Assembly: GCA_001804205.1 (NCBI GenBank)
Contig: MHFM01000021.1
Span: 1-16,375 of the forward strand
Direction: 5' to 3'
Length of the DNA: 16,375 nt
Source: Omnitrophica bacterium RIFCSPLOWO2_01_FULL_45_10b
GTDB taxonomy: Bacteria; Omnitrophota; Omnitrophia; Omnitrophales; Danuiimicrobiaceae
The notes beneath the pieces were generated by a model. That model made no database searches and was not told where the DNA came from. It worked only from the letters and a program-made list of their open reading frames with translations. Positions 6,435 to 14,458 of the stretch are shown piece after piece (the stretch's first letter is position 1; each line of letters begins with the position of its first letter). The translations under genes were made by a program, and so were the position numbers.

Positions 6435-8244
6435 GGTCCCCAGATTCCGTTTCTCGATACATGTGCTCAATGGCATTTCTGAAATGTTCATTCACCACAG
6501 AGCGTTTGATCTTAAGGGTTAAAGTCATCTCGCCTTTTTCCTGTGAAAATTCCTTCGTGAGAAGCGTGAAATATTTAATTTTCTCATACGGCGCAAAATC
6601 TTTGGTTCGTTCCTCAAGGTGCTCCCTGAGCAGGGAATGAGCCTCCGGCATTTGAACTAATTCACCAGGCGCCATTTCCCCGGCCCCTTGATTTTTTTGT
6701 TTCAACGCGGCTTTCAATTGATCAAAATTAGGAACAATGAGGGCGGTGATAAAGTTATGTTTATCTCCTACGACAACGATTTGTGAAAAAATGGCATCGC
6801 CCAAAATTGAATTCTCAATGTTTTGTGGGGAAATATTTTTTCCGCCGGAAGTAACAATAAGATCCTTCTTCCGGCCCGTGATATAAAGAAACCCCTCCTC
6901 ATCAATTTTTCCAAAATCTCCTGTATGAAACCATCCGTCGCGAAGAGCTTCCTGGGTAGCGGTTTCATTTTTATAATAACCCGCCATGATCGATGGGCCC
7001 TGAGCAAGGACTTCGCCATCTTCGGCAATTTTAACCTTTACGTTTTGAAGCGGAAGGCCCACCGATCCAAATTTAAAACGATCCCACCGGTTTACGGAAA
7101 GGACCGGTGAGGTTTCGGTTAAACCGTATCCTTCCAAAATCAAAACTCCGGCTGAATAGAAAAATTCGGCAAGCTCCTTGGCTAAAGGCGCACCCCCTGA
7201 GATAAAATAGCGGAGACGCCCGCCGAGCCGCTTATACACATTTGAATAAACCAATTTCTGTGCCGCAATCCGTTGAAGTTGAAGCCAAAATGGAACTGAC
7301 TGTTTCGCTGACCTAAATTGAGCACATTCTTTTCCAATACGAATAGCCCATCGGAAAATCATTTGTGCAAAAAAACCTTTCCGAGCCACTTCGTCCTGGA
7401 TTCGGGCATACATCTTCTCAAAAAAACGCGGCACGCAGCACACAACGGTCGGATGAACTTCGATTAAATTTTCAGGTACTGTTGTCATGTTTTCAGCATA
7501 AGCAATCGTACAACCGCAAAGAATCACCAAATAATAACCTCCCATTCGCTCAAATACGTGACTCAACGGCAGAAACGAAAGAGAAACGTCGGTTTCAAAA
7601 AGCGGAAGCGCTTCCTTAGAGTCGTAACAATTAATTAAAAAATTTTGATGCGAAAGCATCACCCCTTTTGCCGGGCCTGTGGTTCCCGACGTATAAATAA
7701 TGGTGGCTAGGTCGTCCGGTTTTACTTGATCCACAAGGGATTGGAACAAAGTTTTGACTGATTCACTGCGATCATTGACCGAGTTAATAAAACGAGCCAG
7801 GGACGTCACTTTGTCCGATTCTTGGGGAACGTCATCAAAAATAATGACTTTCTTAAGAGCGTGCAAGCTCTGCTCGATTGATTTGATTCGGTTGAACTGA
7901 TCAGCGGTGGATGTAAAAAGAAAAGTCGCCTCACAATGGTTCAAAACATATTCCATCTCTTTTGGCGAAGCAGTGGGATAAATTGGGACGACAATCCCTC
8001 CGAATGCCAGAATTGCCAAATCAGCATAAGCCCACTCCGGCCGATTTTCCGAAAGAATGGCGATCCGATCTCCTTTTTTAAGCCCGGCGCGATGAAGCGC
8101 TAAAGCAAGCCGCACAACATGGCTTAAAAATACTCCCCAGCTAATATCCTGATAGACGCCTTGGCATTTAACTCGAAGGGCAACTTTTGTAGGTTGTCGA
8201 TCCGCTTGATTTAAAAGTAAATCGACTAGATTCCGCTTGTTCAC
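6400..8244 (-). CDS. fadD: Long-chain fatty acid--CoA ligase (AMP-forming)
   Basis: Activates long-chain fatty acids with ATP and CoA through an acyl-adenylate. The 614-residue protein belongs to the adenylate-forming superfamily, closest in style to the COG1022 (FAA1/FadD15) group. Motifs in order: YTSGTTGPAKG at 184-194 (ATP loop), PLSHVFER near 226, GYGLTETSP at 372-380, TGD at 441-443, GRKKDLIVTSGGKNISP from 457, and the C-terminal catalytic Lys578 in LTLKIKR. All key residues are present. The start is GTG at 8244, six bases after the preceding gene and without a clear Shine-Dalgarno sequence. It overlaps the following hydrolase by 35 bases. Chain-length preference cannot be read from the sequence. 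Confidence 0.95.
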   Translation of the reverse strand: MNKRNLVDLLLNQADRQPTKVALRVKCQGVYQDISWGVFLSHVVRLALALHRAGLKKGDRIAILSENRPEWAYADLAILAFGGIVVPIYPTASPKEMEYVLNHCEATFLFTSTADQFNRIKSIEQSLHALKKVIIFDDVPQESDKVTSLARFINSVNDRSESVKTLFQSLVDQVKPDDLATIIYTSGTTGPAKGVMLSHQNFLINCYDSKEALPLFETDVSLSFLPLSHVFERMGGYYLVILCGCTIAYAENMTTVPENLIEVHPTVVCCVPRFFEKMYARIQDEVARKGFFAQMIFRWAIRIGKECAQFRSAKQSVPFWLQLQRIAAQKLVYSNVYKRLGGRLRYFISGGAPLAKELAEFFYSAGVLILEGYGLTETSPVLSVNRWDRFKFGSVGLPLQNVKVKIAEDGEVLAQGPSIMAGYYKNETATQEALRDGWFHTGDFGKIDEEGFLYITGRKKDLIVTSGGKNISPQNIENSILGDAIFSQIVVVGDKHNFITALIVPNFDQLKAALKQKNQGAGEMAPGELVQMPEAHSLLREHLEERTKDFAPYEKIKYFTLLTKEFSQEKGEMTLTLKIKRSVVNEHFRNAIEHMYRETESGDHERRNRIFFVL

Positions 8245-8250
8245 GGAAGA

Positions 8251-8883
8251 TTATGAAGTCTTTGGAACTTTGGCGATAGACTTCATTTGTTGGATGGCGC
8301 GAAGCTGTTGCTGAGTTTTTTGAGTTTGTTCCGAAATAATTCTGAGCTTTTCACGCTTAAGAATTTCCTCAGTATCAATCTGTGACTTTAGTTGAACAGG
8401 GCCAGGAACGTTCATAGTACGAAGAATGCGCTCATGAATCTGCGCGCGCTGTAAAATCTTCTGGATTTCATCTCGGTTTCCCCGCACCTGTTGTTGCAAT
8501 TGCTGAGTCCGTTCAATGATGTCTTTCAGCTCCCCTTGAATTTTTTCCACTTCTCCACGACTTTCGGGTGTTTCTTCAAATTTATCCGAAACTTTTTTTT
8601 CACCCTTTTTCTTAATTTGTTCGACTGGTTTTTCAATCTGCTCCTCCGCCTGTACCGGCGGTTCTTCTGCCGCTGGGGCAACCGTTTTTGTTGCAATTTC
8701 AGATTGGCCGAGGCTGGATTCAGGAAGTAGTGTAGAAACAGTTTCTTCCGGAGCTTCTTTTACTGTATTTGCTGGGGACTTTTCCTTTTTGGATTTGTTC
8801 AAATCCCACCATGCACCAAGCGAAAAAAATGAAAAAATGATAACGAAGCTTAAATAAATGACGCGTTTTGAAAAAAATTTCAT
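8251..8883 (-). CDS. Membrane-anchored coiled-coil protein of unknown function
   Basis: I do not recognise the family. The 210-residue protein starts with basic residues and a hydrophobic segment at about 8-24, either an uncleaved anchor or a signal peptide ending near SLGA. Residues 35-105 are low-complexity, rich in Glu, Pro, Ala and Lys, and probably disordered. Residues 110-150 and 165-205 are Gln/Glu/Arg-rich with heptad character and likely form coiled coils; the break between them contains VPGPV. The bulk should lie on the outer side of the inner membrane. AGAGG stands six bases before the ATG. It sits tightly between enoyl-CoA hydratase and acyl-CoA synthetase, so it is co-transcribed with beta-oxidation genes, although nothing in it looks catalytic. 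Confidence 0.75.
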   Translation of the reverse strand: MKFFSKRVIYLSFVIIFSFFSLGAWWDLNKSKKEKSPANTVKEAPEETVSTLLPESSLGQSEIATKTVAPAAEEPPVQAEEQIEKPVEQIKKKGEKKVSDKFEETPESRGEVEKIQGELKDIIERTQQLQQQVRGNRDEIQKILQRAQIHERILRTMNVPGPVQLKSQIDTEEILKREKLRIISEQTQKTQQQLRAIQQMKSIAKVPKTS

Positions 8884-8892
8884 TTTTACCTC

Positions 8893-9690
8893 TTATCGGC
8901 CTTGAAATTTAGGCTGCCGCTTCTCAAGAAAAGCGCGCACCCCTTCTTTCATATCTTCTGTTTTGCAAACTTCTCCAAATAGCATAGCTTCAAGGCTTAA
9001 ACCTTCGGATAGTTTCTTCTCACTGCCTTCCAAAATTGCCTTCTGAATTAATTGTACCGCAGCTTGAGGCCGAGATGCAATTTTTTTAGCCAAACCAACC
9101 GATTCTTTTAAAAGTCTGCCTTCCGGAACGACTTGGTTGACAAGGCCAATTTCTAAAGCATCCTTTGCTGAAATCTGATCGCCGGTTAAGATGAGTTCCC
9201 GTGCCTTCGCAGGCCCAACAAGCCTCAAAAGCCTTTGGGTTCCACCGAATCCAGGGATAATCCCCAGTAATATTTCAGGTTGACCCATTTTAGCACGGTC
9301 CGATGCAATTCGCATATGACAGGCCATCGCAAGCTCCATGCCGCCCCCGAGACATATGGCATTGATGGCACAGATCACTGGTTTTTTCAAATTCTCTATC
9401 TTATTAAAAACCCCCTGGCCTTTTTGTGCAAGTTCTACTGCTTCCTGCGGAGAGTTGATCTTTGCGATTTCCTTAACGTCTGCTCCGGCGATAAAAGTAT
9501 AAGGTCCCTCACCGGTAATCACAATTGCATGAATGTGTGCATCAGCCGCGCATTCATCCATCGCCCGATCTAATTCCTGCATCACTTTGGAAGTTAAAAC
9601 GTTCACCTTGTTTTCGGGAGGGCGGCTGATGGTAATAATCGCTACCGCTTCATCCGTCTTTACCTTAACAAATTCACCGTCTGCTACCAT
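8893..9690 (-). CDS. Enoyl-CoA hydratase (crotonase family)
   Basis: Adds water to trans-2-enoyl-CoA to give 3-hydroxyacyl-CoA. The 265-residue length is typical. The oxyanion-hole segment FIAGAD is at 66-71 and the second one, GGGMEL, at 115-120. Both catalytic glutamates of true hydratases are present: Glu119 in GGGMELA and Glu139 in GQPEILLGIIPGFGGTQRL. That favours hydratase over isomerase or decarboxylase members. AGAGG lies five bases before the ATG. It follows the 3-hydroxyacyl-CoA dehydrogenase by nine bases, so the two activities that FadB fuses are made here as separate proteins from one operon. crt or paaF would be reasonable symbols, but chain length is unknown. Confidence 0.94.
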   Translation of the reverse strand: MVADGEFVKVKTDEAVAIITISRPPENKVNVLTSKVMQELDRAMDECAADAHIHAIVITGEGPYTFIAGADVKEIAKINSPQEAVELAQKGQGVFNKIENLKKPVICAINAICLGGGMELAMACHMRIASDRAKMGQPEILLGIIPGFGGTQRLLRLVGPAKARELILTGDQISAKDALEIGLVNQVVPEGRLLKESVGLAKKIASRPQAAVQLIQKAILEGSEKKLSEGLSLEAMLFGEVCKTEDMKEGVRAFLEKRQPKFQGR

Positions 9691-9699
9691 AAAAACCTC

Positions 9700-10917
9700 T
9701 TAAGTGGAATATTCAAAAAAGCCGCGGCCCGTTTTCTTTCCGAGAAATTGCGCCCCGACCATTCTTCTTAAGCGCGGTGCGGGCCAAAAACGGCTCCCGA
9801 ATTCGCGGTACAATTTTTCAAGCGTCTGCAATACTTGATCCAGCCCGATTTGATCGGCATAATGCAAAATTCCCTCTTTGTCTTGAGGGAACCCGATCCC
9901 GGCTACCATCGACATATCAATATCGCTTTCAGTAGCAACATGTTCCTCCACACAAAGCGCGGCTTCGTTCATCATCGGATAAATCAGCCGTTCTGATGAA
10001 AATTTGGTTTTCTTAATATTAGATGTCTTTTGAAGATCGCTGATTATTTTTCCAAGTGCGCCGTCATTGCTGCCGCCGTATTCATAAAATCCGGCTCCCG
10101 TTTTCCTTCCAAAACGTTTTGCTTCATACAACTTTAGCCAAATTGTGGCAGGCTCCATCCGATTCCCATAGGAATCCAATAAAACTTTAACGACATCAAA
10201 ACAAACGTCAAGGCCAAGATTGTCAACCAAAGTAAAAGGACCCATGGGAAGACCAAAAGACACCATGGCTTGATCAATCTCTTGAATGGTGGCAGCGCCT
10301 TCTTGAAGGCAATAAGCCGCTTCGTTTAAATAAGGCATGAGCAGGCGGTTCACCAAAAATCCGGCACATTCATTGACGCGGACCGGAATTTTTCTTAACG
10401 ATTCCGTAAAACCCATGACGTCATCAATGGTTTCTGTGCTCGTCGCAAGACCCGGAATAACTTCAACTAGTTTCATGATATGTGCCGGAAAGAAAAAATG
10501 CATGCCGATCACTTTGCCGGACCTTTTGGTAGCGGCGCCTAGTTCAGAAACTGAAAGTGCAGAGGTATTCGTTGCAAAAATTGTATTTTCTGAAACGTGC
10601 GACTCAATTTCCTGAAAGATTTTTTTCTTAAGGTCCATTTTTTCCGGAACCGCTTCAACCACAATATCGACATCGCCAAAAGCATCAAGTGTCGTTGTGC
10701 CTGTGACAAGGCTCAACTTGCTTTCTAGCTGTGATGCATCCATTTTGCCTTTGTCGACGCGCTTTTGATAAATGCTTCGGATCTTCGTGATTCCCTTGTC
10801 GACCAATTCCTGATTGACATCCCTTAAAACCACAGGGATTCCGGCATAGGAAATCACTTGCGCAATTTCAGATCCCATCGTCCCAGCACCAACAACTCCC
10901 GCTTTATAAATATACAT
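9700..10917 (-). CDS. 3-hydroxyacyl-CoA dehydrogenase (NAD-binding plus two C-terminal domains)
   Basis: Oxidises (S)-3-hydroxyacyl-CoA with NAD+ to 3-ketoacyl-CoA. The 405-residue protein has the Rossmann loop GAGTMG at 10-15, NTSALS near 117-122 and catalytic His140 in MHFFFPA, with partner Glu152 in VEVI. The first C-terminal helical domain begins about 180 (CAGFLVNRLLMPYLNEA, with Asn190). A second similar domain begins about 306 (SERLIYPMMNEAALC) and ends with KKTGRGFFEY. This double domain matches the dehydrogenase half of FadB-type proteins rather than the short 280-residue Hbd form. The open frame extends 18 codons further, but that part is arginine-rich and overlaps thiolase. ATG 10917 has GGAAG upstream and starts five bases after the thiolase stop. 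Confidence 0.94.
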   Translation of the reverse strand: MYIYKAGVVGAGTMGSEIAQVISYAGIPVVLRDVNQELVDKGITKIRSIYQKRVDKGKMDASQLESKLSLVTGTTTLDAFGDVDIVVEAVPEKMDLKKKIFQEIESHVSENTIFATNTSALSVSELGAATKRSGKVIGMHFFFPAHIMKLVEVIPGLATSTETIDDVMGFTESLRKIPVRVNECAGFLVNRLLMPYLNEAAYCLQEGAATIQEIDQAMVSFGLPMGPFTLVDNLGLDVCFDVVKVLLDSYGNRMEPATIWLKLYEAKRFGRKTGAGFYEYGGSNDGALGKIISDLQKTSNIKKTKFSSERLIYPMMNEAALCVEEHVATESDIDMSMVAGIGFPQDKEGILHYADQIGLDQVLQTLEKLYREFGSRFWPAPRLRRMVGAQFLGKKTGRGFFEYST

Positions 10918-10922
10918 TTCAA

Positions 10923-12113
10923 TTACTTCCGTTCCACAATCATGGCGCCGCCTTGGCCGCCACCGACACACATGGTGGCCAAACCGGTCGATAAATTCTT
11001 TCTTTTCATTTCATAAAGAAGCGTTACCAGCAAGCGAGAACCGGTAGCCCCTACCGGATGGCCCAATGCAATGGCTCCTCCATTTACATTGGCAATGTTT
11101 CGATCAAATTGCATCAGCTTTTCGCAGGCAAGATACTGAGCAGCAAAAGCTTCATTCAGTTCAATCAATTGAATATCCTTTAAAGTCATCTTTGCCCGTT
11201 TCAACGCAATCGGAACGGAACAGGTAGGCCCAATCCCCATACGATCCGGCTCAACCCCGGCAAAACCATAACTGCGAATATAACCCAGTGGCGTATAACC
11301 AAGCGCACGAGCTTTTGTTTCACTCATCAAAAGCAGGCAGGCCGCACCATCTGAAATTGGGCAGGAATTTCCGGGTGTTACAGTTCCATTTTCGCGAAAA
11401 ATGGTTGGATATTGGGAGAGAATTTGTTCCGTCAAACCGGGATTTGGCCCTTCATCCGCGGTAATGGGTTCTGATGGAACTTCCTTTCCAAGCACTTTTT
11501 TCGGAACGCTTACTTTAACAATTTCATCCTTAAATTTTCCCTCACGCGTTGCGCGAAATGCGCGTTGATGCGAAAGAAGTGAAAACTGATCTTGTTCCTT
11601 ACGAGAAATATTAAATTCCTTAGCAAGGTTTTCTGCGGTTTCGCCCATAATTTGATTCACAATCGGGTCCGTTAAACCTTCCCAAAGCGAATCAATCATC
11701 GTGGAATGCCGTAGCTTTTTCCCGAAGCGCAAATCTCGATTAACATATGGGGCGCCAGACATCGACTCTGTTCCGCCGGCAATAACCACATCGGCATCAC
11801 CGAGGGCAATCATTTGATAACCAGAAACCACAGCCTGAAGGCCGGAAGCGCAATTTCTTTGAACGGTAAAAGCGGGAACTGGAATTGGAAGCTTTGCCAT
11901 TAAGGCAATCACGCGGGCGATATTGGCCGCATCACTTTGTTGGCCCACGCAGCCAAAAATAACTTCTTGAATTTCTTTGGGGTCAAGTTTGGTTCGCTCA
12001 AGGAGAGCGCGAAGCGAAATTTCCCCTAGCTTTTGCGCTGTCAAATCTTTGAGAACACCACCTAAATTTCCTTGGGGCGTTCGAACGCCATCAACGATAA
12101 CGACTGAATTCAT
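10923..12113 (-). CDS. Thiolase (acetyl-CoA C-acyltransferase / acetyltransferase)
   Basis: Splits 3-ketoacyl-CoA with CoA to acetyl-CoA and a shortened acyl-CoA, or condenses two acetyl-CoA in reverse. The 396-residue protein has the full catalytic set: Cys88 in RNCASG, NEAFAAQ at 320-326, His352 in GGAIALGHPVGATGSR, and Cys382 in CVGGGQGGA. Length and motifs fit the AtoB/FadA group of type II thiolases; which of the two cannot be settled by eye. Its place next to hydroxyacyl-CoA dehydrogenase and hydratase supports beta-oxidation or its reversal. It is the first gene of the lipid operon, after a strong promoter and a hairpin-bearing leader. AGGG lies four bases before ATG 12113. Confidence 0.95.
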   Translation of the reverse strand: MNSVVIVDGVRTPQGNLGGVLKDLTAQKLGEISLRALLERTKLDPKEIQEVIFGCVGQQSDAANIARVIALMAKLPIPVPAFTVQRNCASGLQAVVSGYQMIALGDADVVIAGGTESMSGAPYVNRDLRFGKKLRHSTMIDSLWEGLTDPIVNQIMGETAENLAKEFNISRKEQDQFSLLSHQRAFRATREGKFKDEIVKVSVPKKVLGKEVPSEPITADEGPNPGLTEQILSQYPTIFRENGTVTPGNSCPISDGAACLLLMSETKARALGYTPLGYIRSYGFAGVEPDRMGIGPTCSVPIALKRAKMTLKDIQLIELNEAFAAQYLACEKLMQFDRNIANVNGGAIALGHPVGATGSRLLVTLLYEMKRKNLSTGLATMCVGGGQGGAMIVERK

Positions 12114-12131
12114 GTCACCCTACAAAATGAA

Positions 12132-12166
12132 ATTGCCTCCGGTGCCAAATTGTCACCGCAGGCAAT
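12132..12166 (-). promoter_or_regulatory. Leader hairpin upstream of thiolase
   Basis: Arms at 12132-12144 and 12154-12166: 12 pairs with one mismatch, loop of nine bases (12145-12153). On the minus strand it ends with AGGCAAT and is followed by TTTCATTTTG, then the ribosome binding site. It lies within the transcribed leader if the promoter at 12233-12261 is used. It could be an mRNA stem, a weak attenuator, or an operator for a dimeric repressor; the sequence alone does not decide. Confidence 0.5.
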
Positions 12167-12232
12167 CCATCGATCTTGGTTGAACGTAGTAGTTGTCAAG
12201 ATTCTAAGTTATTTAATTGCAAAGACTTAATG

Positions 12233-12261
12233 AGTTTAGCATACGCATCGAGAGGTGTCAA
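12233..12261 (-). promoter_or_regulatory. Sigma70-type promoter of the lipid operon
   Basis: On the minus strand: perfect TTGACA (12256-12261), a 17-base spacer and TAAACT (12233-12238) preceded by TGC, an extended -10. It lies immediately after the patatin gene and gives a leader of roughly 110 bases before the thiolase ATG. This is the best promoter match in the window. Confidence 0.7.
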
Positions 12262-12272
12262 ACGATTCTCGT

Positions 12273-14348
12273 TCAAGAACCTTCCTCGACCAATTTTTTT
12301 ATTTCGTCAAGCTGCTCCATTGTTTTTTCCTCACCCCGCCGAATAAACTTTGCCCCTGAGTAAAACTCGGCCCAATGCGAATCGGGTAAGATTGGGTGAA
12401 TGACCACGTCGGCGCTTGCAGCGCTTGATTCGGCAATACCGTATTCCAGAAACTGAATGGTATTCATTAAAACATTGAAAATATTGGCGTGAAATCTCTC
12501 CTCAAATCGCAAACGCAATGAAGCAAAAGTACGCACGAAAAAATTCTTTTTGCTGAACAGTTCTTTCAATTTTTTTTTCTTGGCCATATAAAATTCATAC
12601 CGCTGCATATGGTCGTTTGGGGCTGAGAGAACGTTCACCGCAATAATCTTTTTAACTCCATAACGGGCAAGGACTTTCACTGGAAGCGGATCAATAACCC
12701 CTCCATCGATCAAGTGCTGATTCCCATAATTCACTGGGCGGAAAATACCCGGGATTGAAATGCTTGCACGAATCGCCTCCACAACATCACCTTCATCAAA
12801 AATAAGTTCCTCACCCGTAAATAAATTGCACGCCACAATTTTTACCGGCAAATTAAGTTTTCTAAATGTCTTCTGCCCTAGGTAATTTCTCAAAAAACGA
12901 CACACTTGGTCTCCCTTGAAAAATCCATGGTGCGCGACTGAGATATCTTGAAAACCGATCAATTTAAAAAATGCCGTTTTTTTATCTAAATCTAGCGCAA
13001 TTTGTTCAAGAGCCTTTGAATCCACTCCGCCAGCCCACATAGAGCCAATTAAGGCCCCAATCGAGGACCCTGCAATAATATCAACAGGAATTTGCTCGCG
13101 CTCCAAAACCTTTAAAACGCCGACATGGGCGAAACCGAAGGCCGCACCGCTGCCCAAAGCAAGACCAACCAAAGTTCCCATGAGCTCGCGGGCCAAAAAA
13201 CGAATCGCTTTGGAATAAGAATTGTCAGGATTAAGAAGAACAAAAGGAAGTTCATCTTTTTTAAATGCGGCGGAACTGCGTGAATAAAGCACTTCTTCAT
13301 AAGGAAGAACGCTAAAAATGGGATAATTCGACTGATAAAGAGATGTTGTTTTATTGTCCTCAAAGCCGCCTTCCCTATCTTCGCAAAGAATGAATCGAAT
13401 TTCATCCCTCGTAAAACCAAAAGAAGTCCGAAATTCCCTTAAAAATGACAACGCCTTTAAAGATGTCCGATTTTCCTCGCCCACCAAAAAGTAAATTTGA
13501 TCTGATTGCTGAATTGCTTTAATCCCTATATCGTCATATTCCGGCGGAAGATCTAGAATGATAAAATCATATCGATCTGATAAAAAACCAACGAGCGACG
13601 CCACATCCGCTTCTGATCCTTCTTTTGCGCCGAGACTGCCAATCCTCAAAAAATGAAACCCTCCCTTTTGTTCCTGAATCAATTTTTGAATTCCATCTGA
13701 AGTGGCCGTTTGAAAATCTCGAAGCACAAGCTTTTCGCCCTGGGCGCTAAAACGGTTTTCATTGCGCGACTCAAAACCCAAAAAAATTGTTTTCCTTTTC
13801 CCTTGGGTGGCCAAGAAAGCGGCCAGATTTATAGCAAAAACATTTTTCTGAACATCAGCTTCATAATCACACAGGGCGATGATCTTTGTTTTTGAGATCC
13901 CATCACGCTTACCAGCGGCCGTAAGGCGATGGCCTAAAGTGCGGCTCAGATGAAGCGACAAGGATGGAAGACTGGTTAATAAATCCTGAAAATCTTTTTT
14001 TTCGATTTTAAACACAAGGCCGTCATTTTTAGCTTCGATCGTCGCGCTGTGGTTTCGGCCCAAAAGAATTGAGGTTTCTCCGAAATAATCTCCTTGACCT
14101 AAAACGGTAATCGTTTCTCCTTTTGGGCCAATCACTCGAAACCGCCCTAAAAGGATAATATAAAAAGCTTCCGGTTTTTCACCGATTCGGTAAACGATAT
14201 CTCCTTTTTTATACTCAACGCGTCTGATCTTACTTTCGATCAATTCAATTTCAGCCGGGCCAAGGGAGGAAAAAATTGGGATTTCCAAAACAGGCAGCTT
14301 GCTTTTGGGCTCTGATTTTTTCCAAAATTGAAAAAAATTAAGGGTCAT
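12273..14348 (-). CDS. Patatin-like phospholipase with cNMP-binding-like and degenerate MinD/ParA-like domains
   Basis: A 691-residue three-part protein. Residues 25-140 are a cyclic-nucleotide-binding fold with GDYFGETSILLG, but the phosphate-binding Arg position (normally RSAT) is His100 (HSAT). Residues 154-390 resemble a MinD/ParA ATPase: INLAAFLA and the Walker B strand DFIILDLPPE (Asp266) are kept, yet the P-loop KGGVGKT reads EADVQKN (163-169), so ATP binding is doubtful. Residues 391-590 are a patatin hydrolase with the oxyanion loop GSGAAFG (399-405), nucleophile Ser429 in GSSIG, and Asp548 in DGG, so the catalytic dyad is intact. About 100 further residues are charged, including a Lys-rich stretch near 590-602. 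It likely cleaves acyl chains from phospholipids, as the NTE/RssA group does. AAGGA lies nine bases before ATG 14348. Confidence 0.88.
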   Translation of the reverse strand: MTLNFFQFWKKSEPKSKLPVLEIPIFSSLGPAEIELIESKIRRVEYKKGDIVYRIGEKPEAFYIILLGRFRVIGPKGETITVLGQGDYFGETSILLGRNHSATIEAKNDGLVFKIEKKDFQDLLTSLPSLSLHLSRTLGHRLTAAGKRDGISKTKIIALCDYEADVQKNVFAINLAAFLATQGKRKTIFLGFESRNENRFSAQGEKLVLRDFQTATSDGIQKLIQEQKGGFHFLRIGSLGAKEGSEADVASLVGFLSDRYDFIILDLPPEYDDIGIKAIQQSDQIYFLVGEENRTSLKALSFLREFRTSFGFTRDEIRFILCEDREGGFEDNKTTSLYQSNYPIFSVLPYEEVLYSRSSAAFKKDELPFVLLNPDNSYSKAIRFLARELMGTLVGLALGSGAAFGFAHVGVLKVLEREQIPVDIIAGSSIGALIGSMWAGGVDSKALEQIALDLDKKTAFFKLIGFQDISVAHHGFFKGDQVCRFLRNYLGQKTFRKLNLPVKIVACNLFTGEELIFDEGDVVEAIRASISIPGIFRPVNYGNQHLIDGGVIDPLPVKVLARYGVKKIIAVNVLSAPNDHMQRYEFYMAKKKKLKELFSKKNFFVRTFASLRLRFEERFHANIFNVLMNTIQFLEYGIAESSAASADVVIHPILPDSHWAEFYSGAKFIRRGEEKTMEQLDEIKKLVEEGS

Positions 14349-14367
14349 GAATCACTTTCCTTGCTAG

Positions 14368-14397
14368 ATCTAATCAAATGATGGTATTTGGCGTCAA
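14368..14397 (-). promoter_or_regulatory. Possible promoter of the patatin gene
   Basis: On the minus strand: TTGACG (14392-14397), an 18-base spacer and TTAGAT (14368-14373) preceded by TGA. The -10 is weak, at three of six matches. It lies in the 110-base gap between glpK and the patatin gene, which otherwise holds no clear terminator. Confidence 0.3.
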
Positions 14398-14458
14398 AGT
14401 ACTGTATAGATTATCGGCTATGCTGAAGAATTATAAAGAGGAGGGATGAAAAATACGC

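Noticed and set aside
6435..6491. Nineteen-residue extension of the hydrolase
   Set aside because: It overlaps the conserved C-terminal part of the acyl-CoA ligase and precedes the point where hydrolase similarity begins.
10918..10971. Upstream extension of 3-hydroxyacyl-CoA dehydrogenase
   Set aside because: It is arginine-rich, overlaps the thiolase end, and a good ribosome binding site marks the ATG at 10917.
12194..12199. Second TTGACA on the minus strand upstream of thiolase
   Set aside because: No acceptable -10 lies 16-18 bases downstream.
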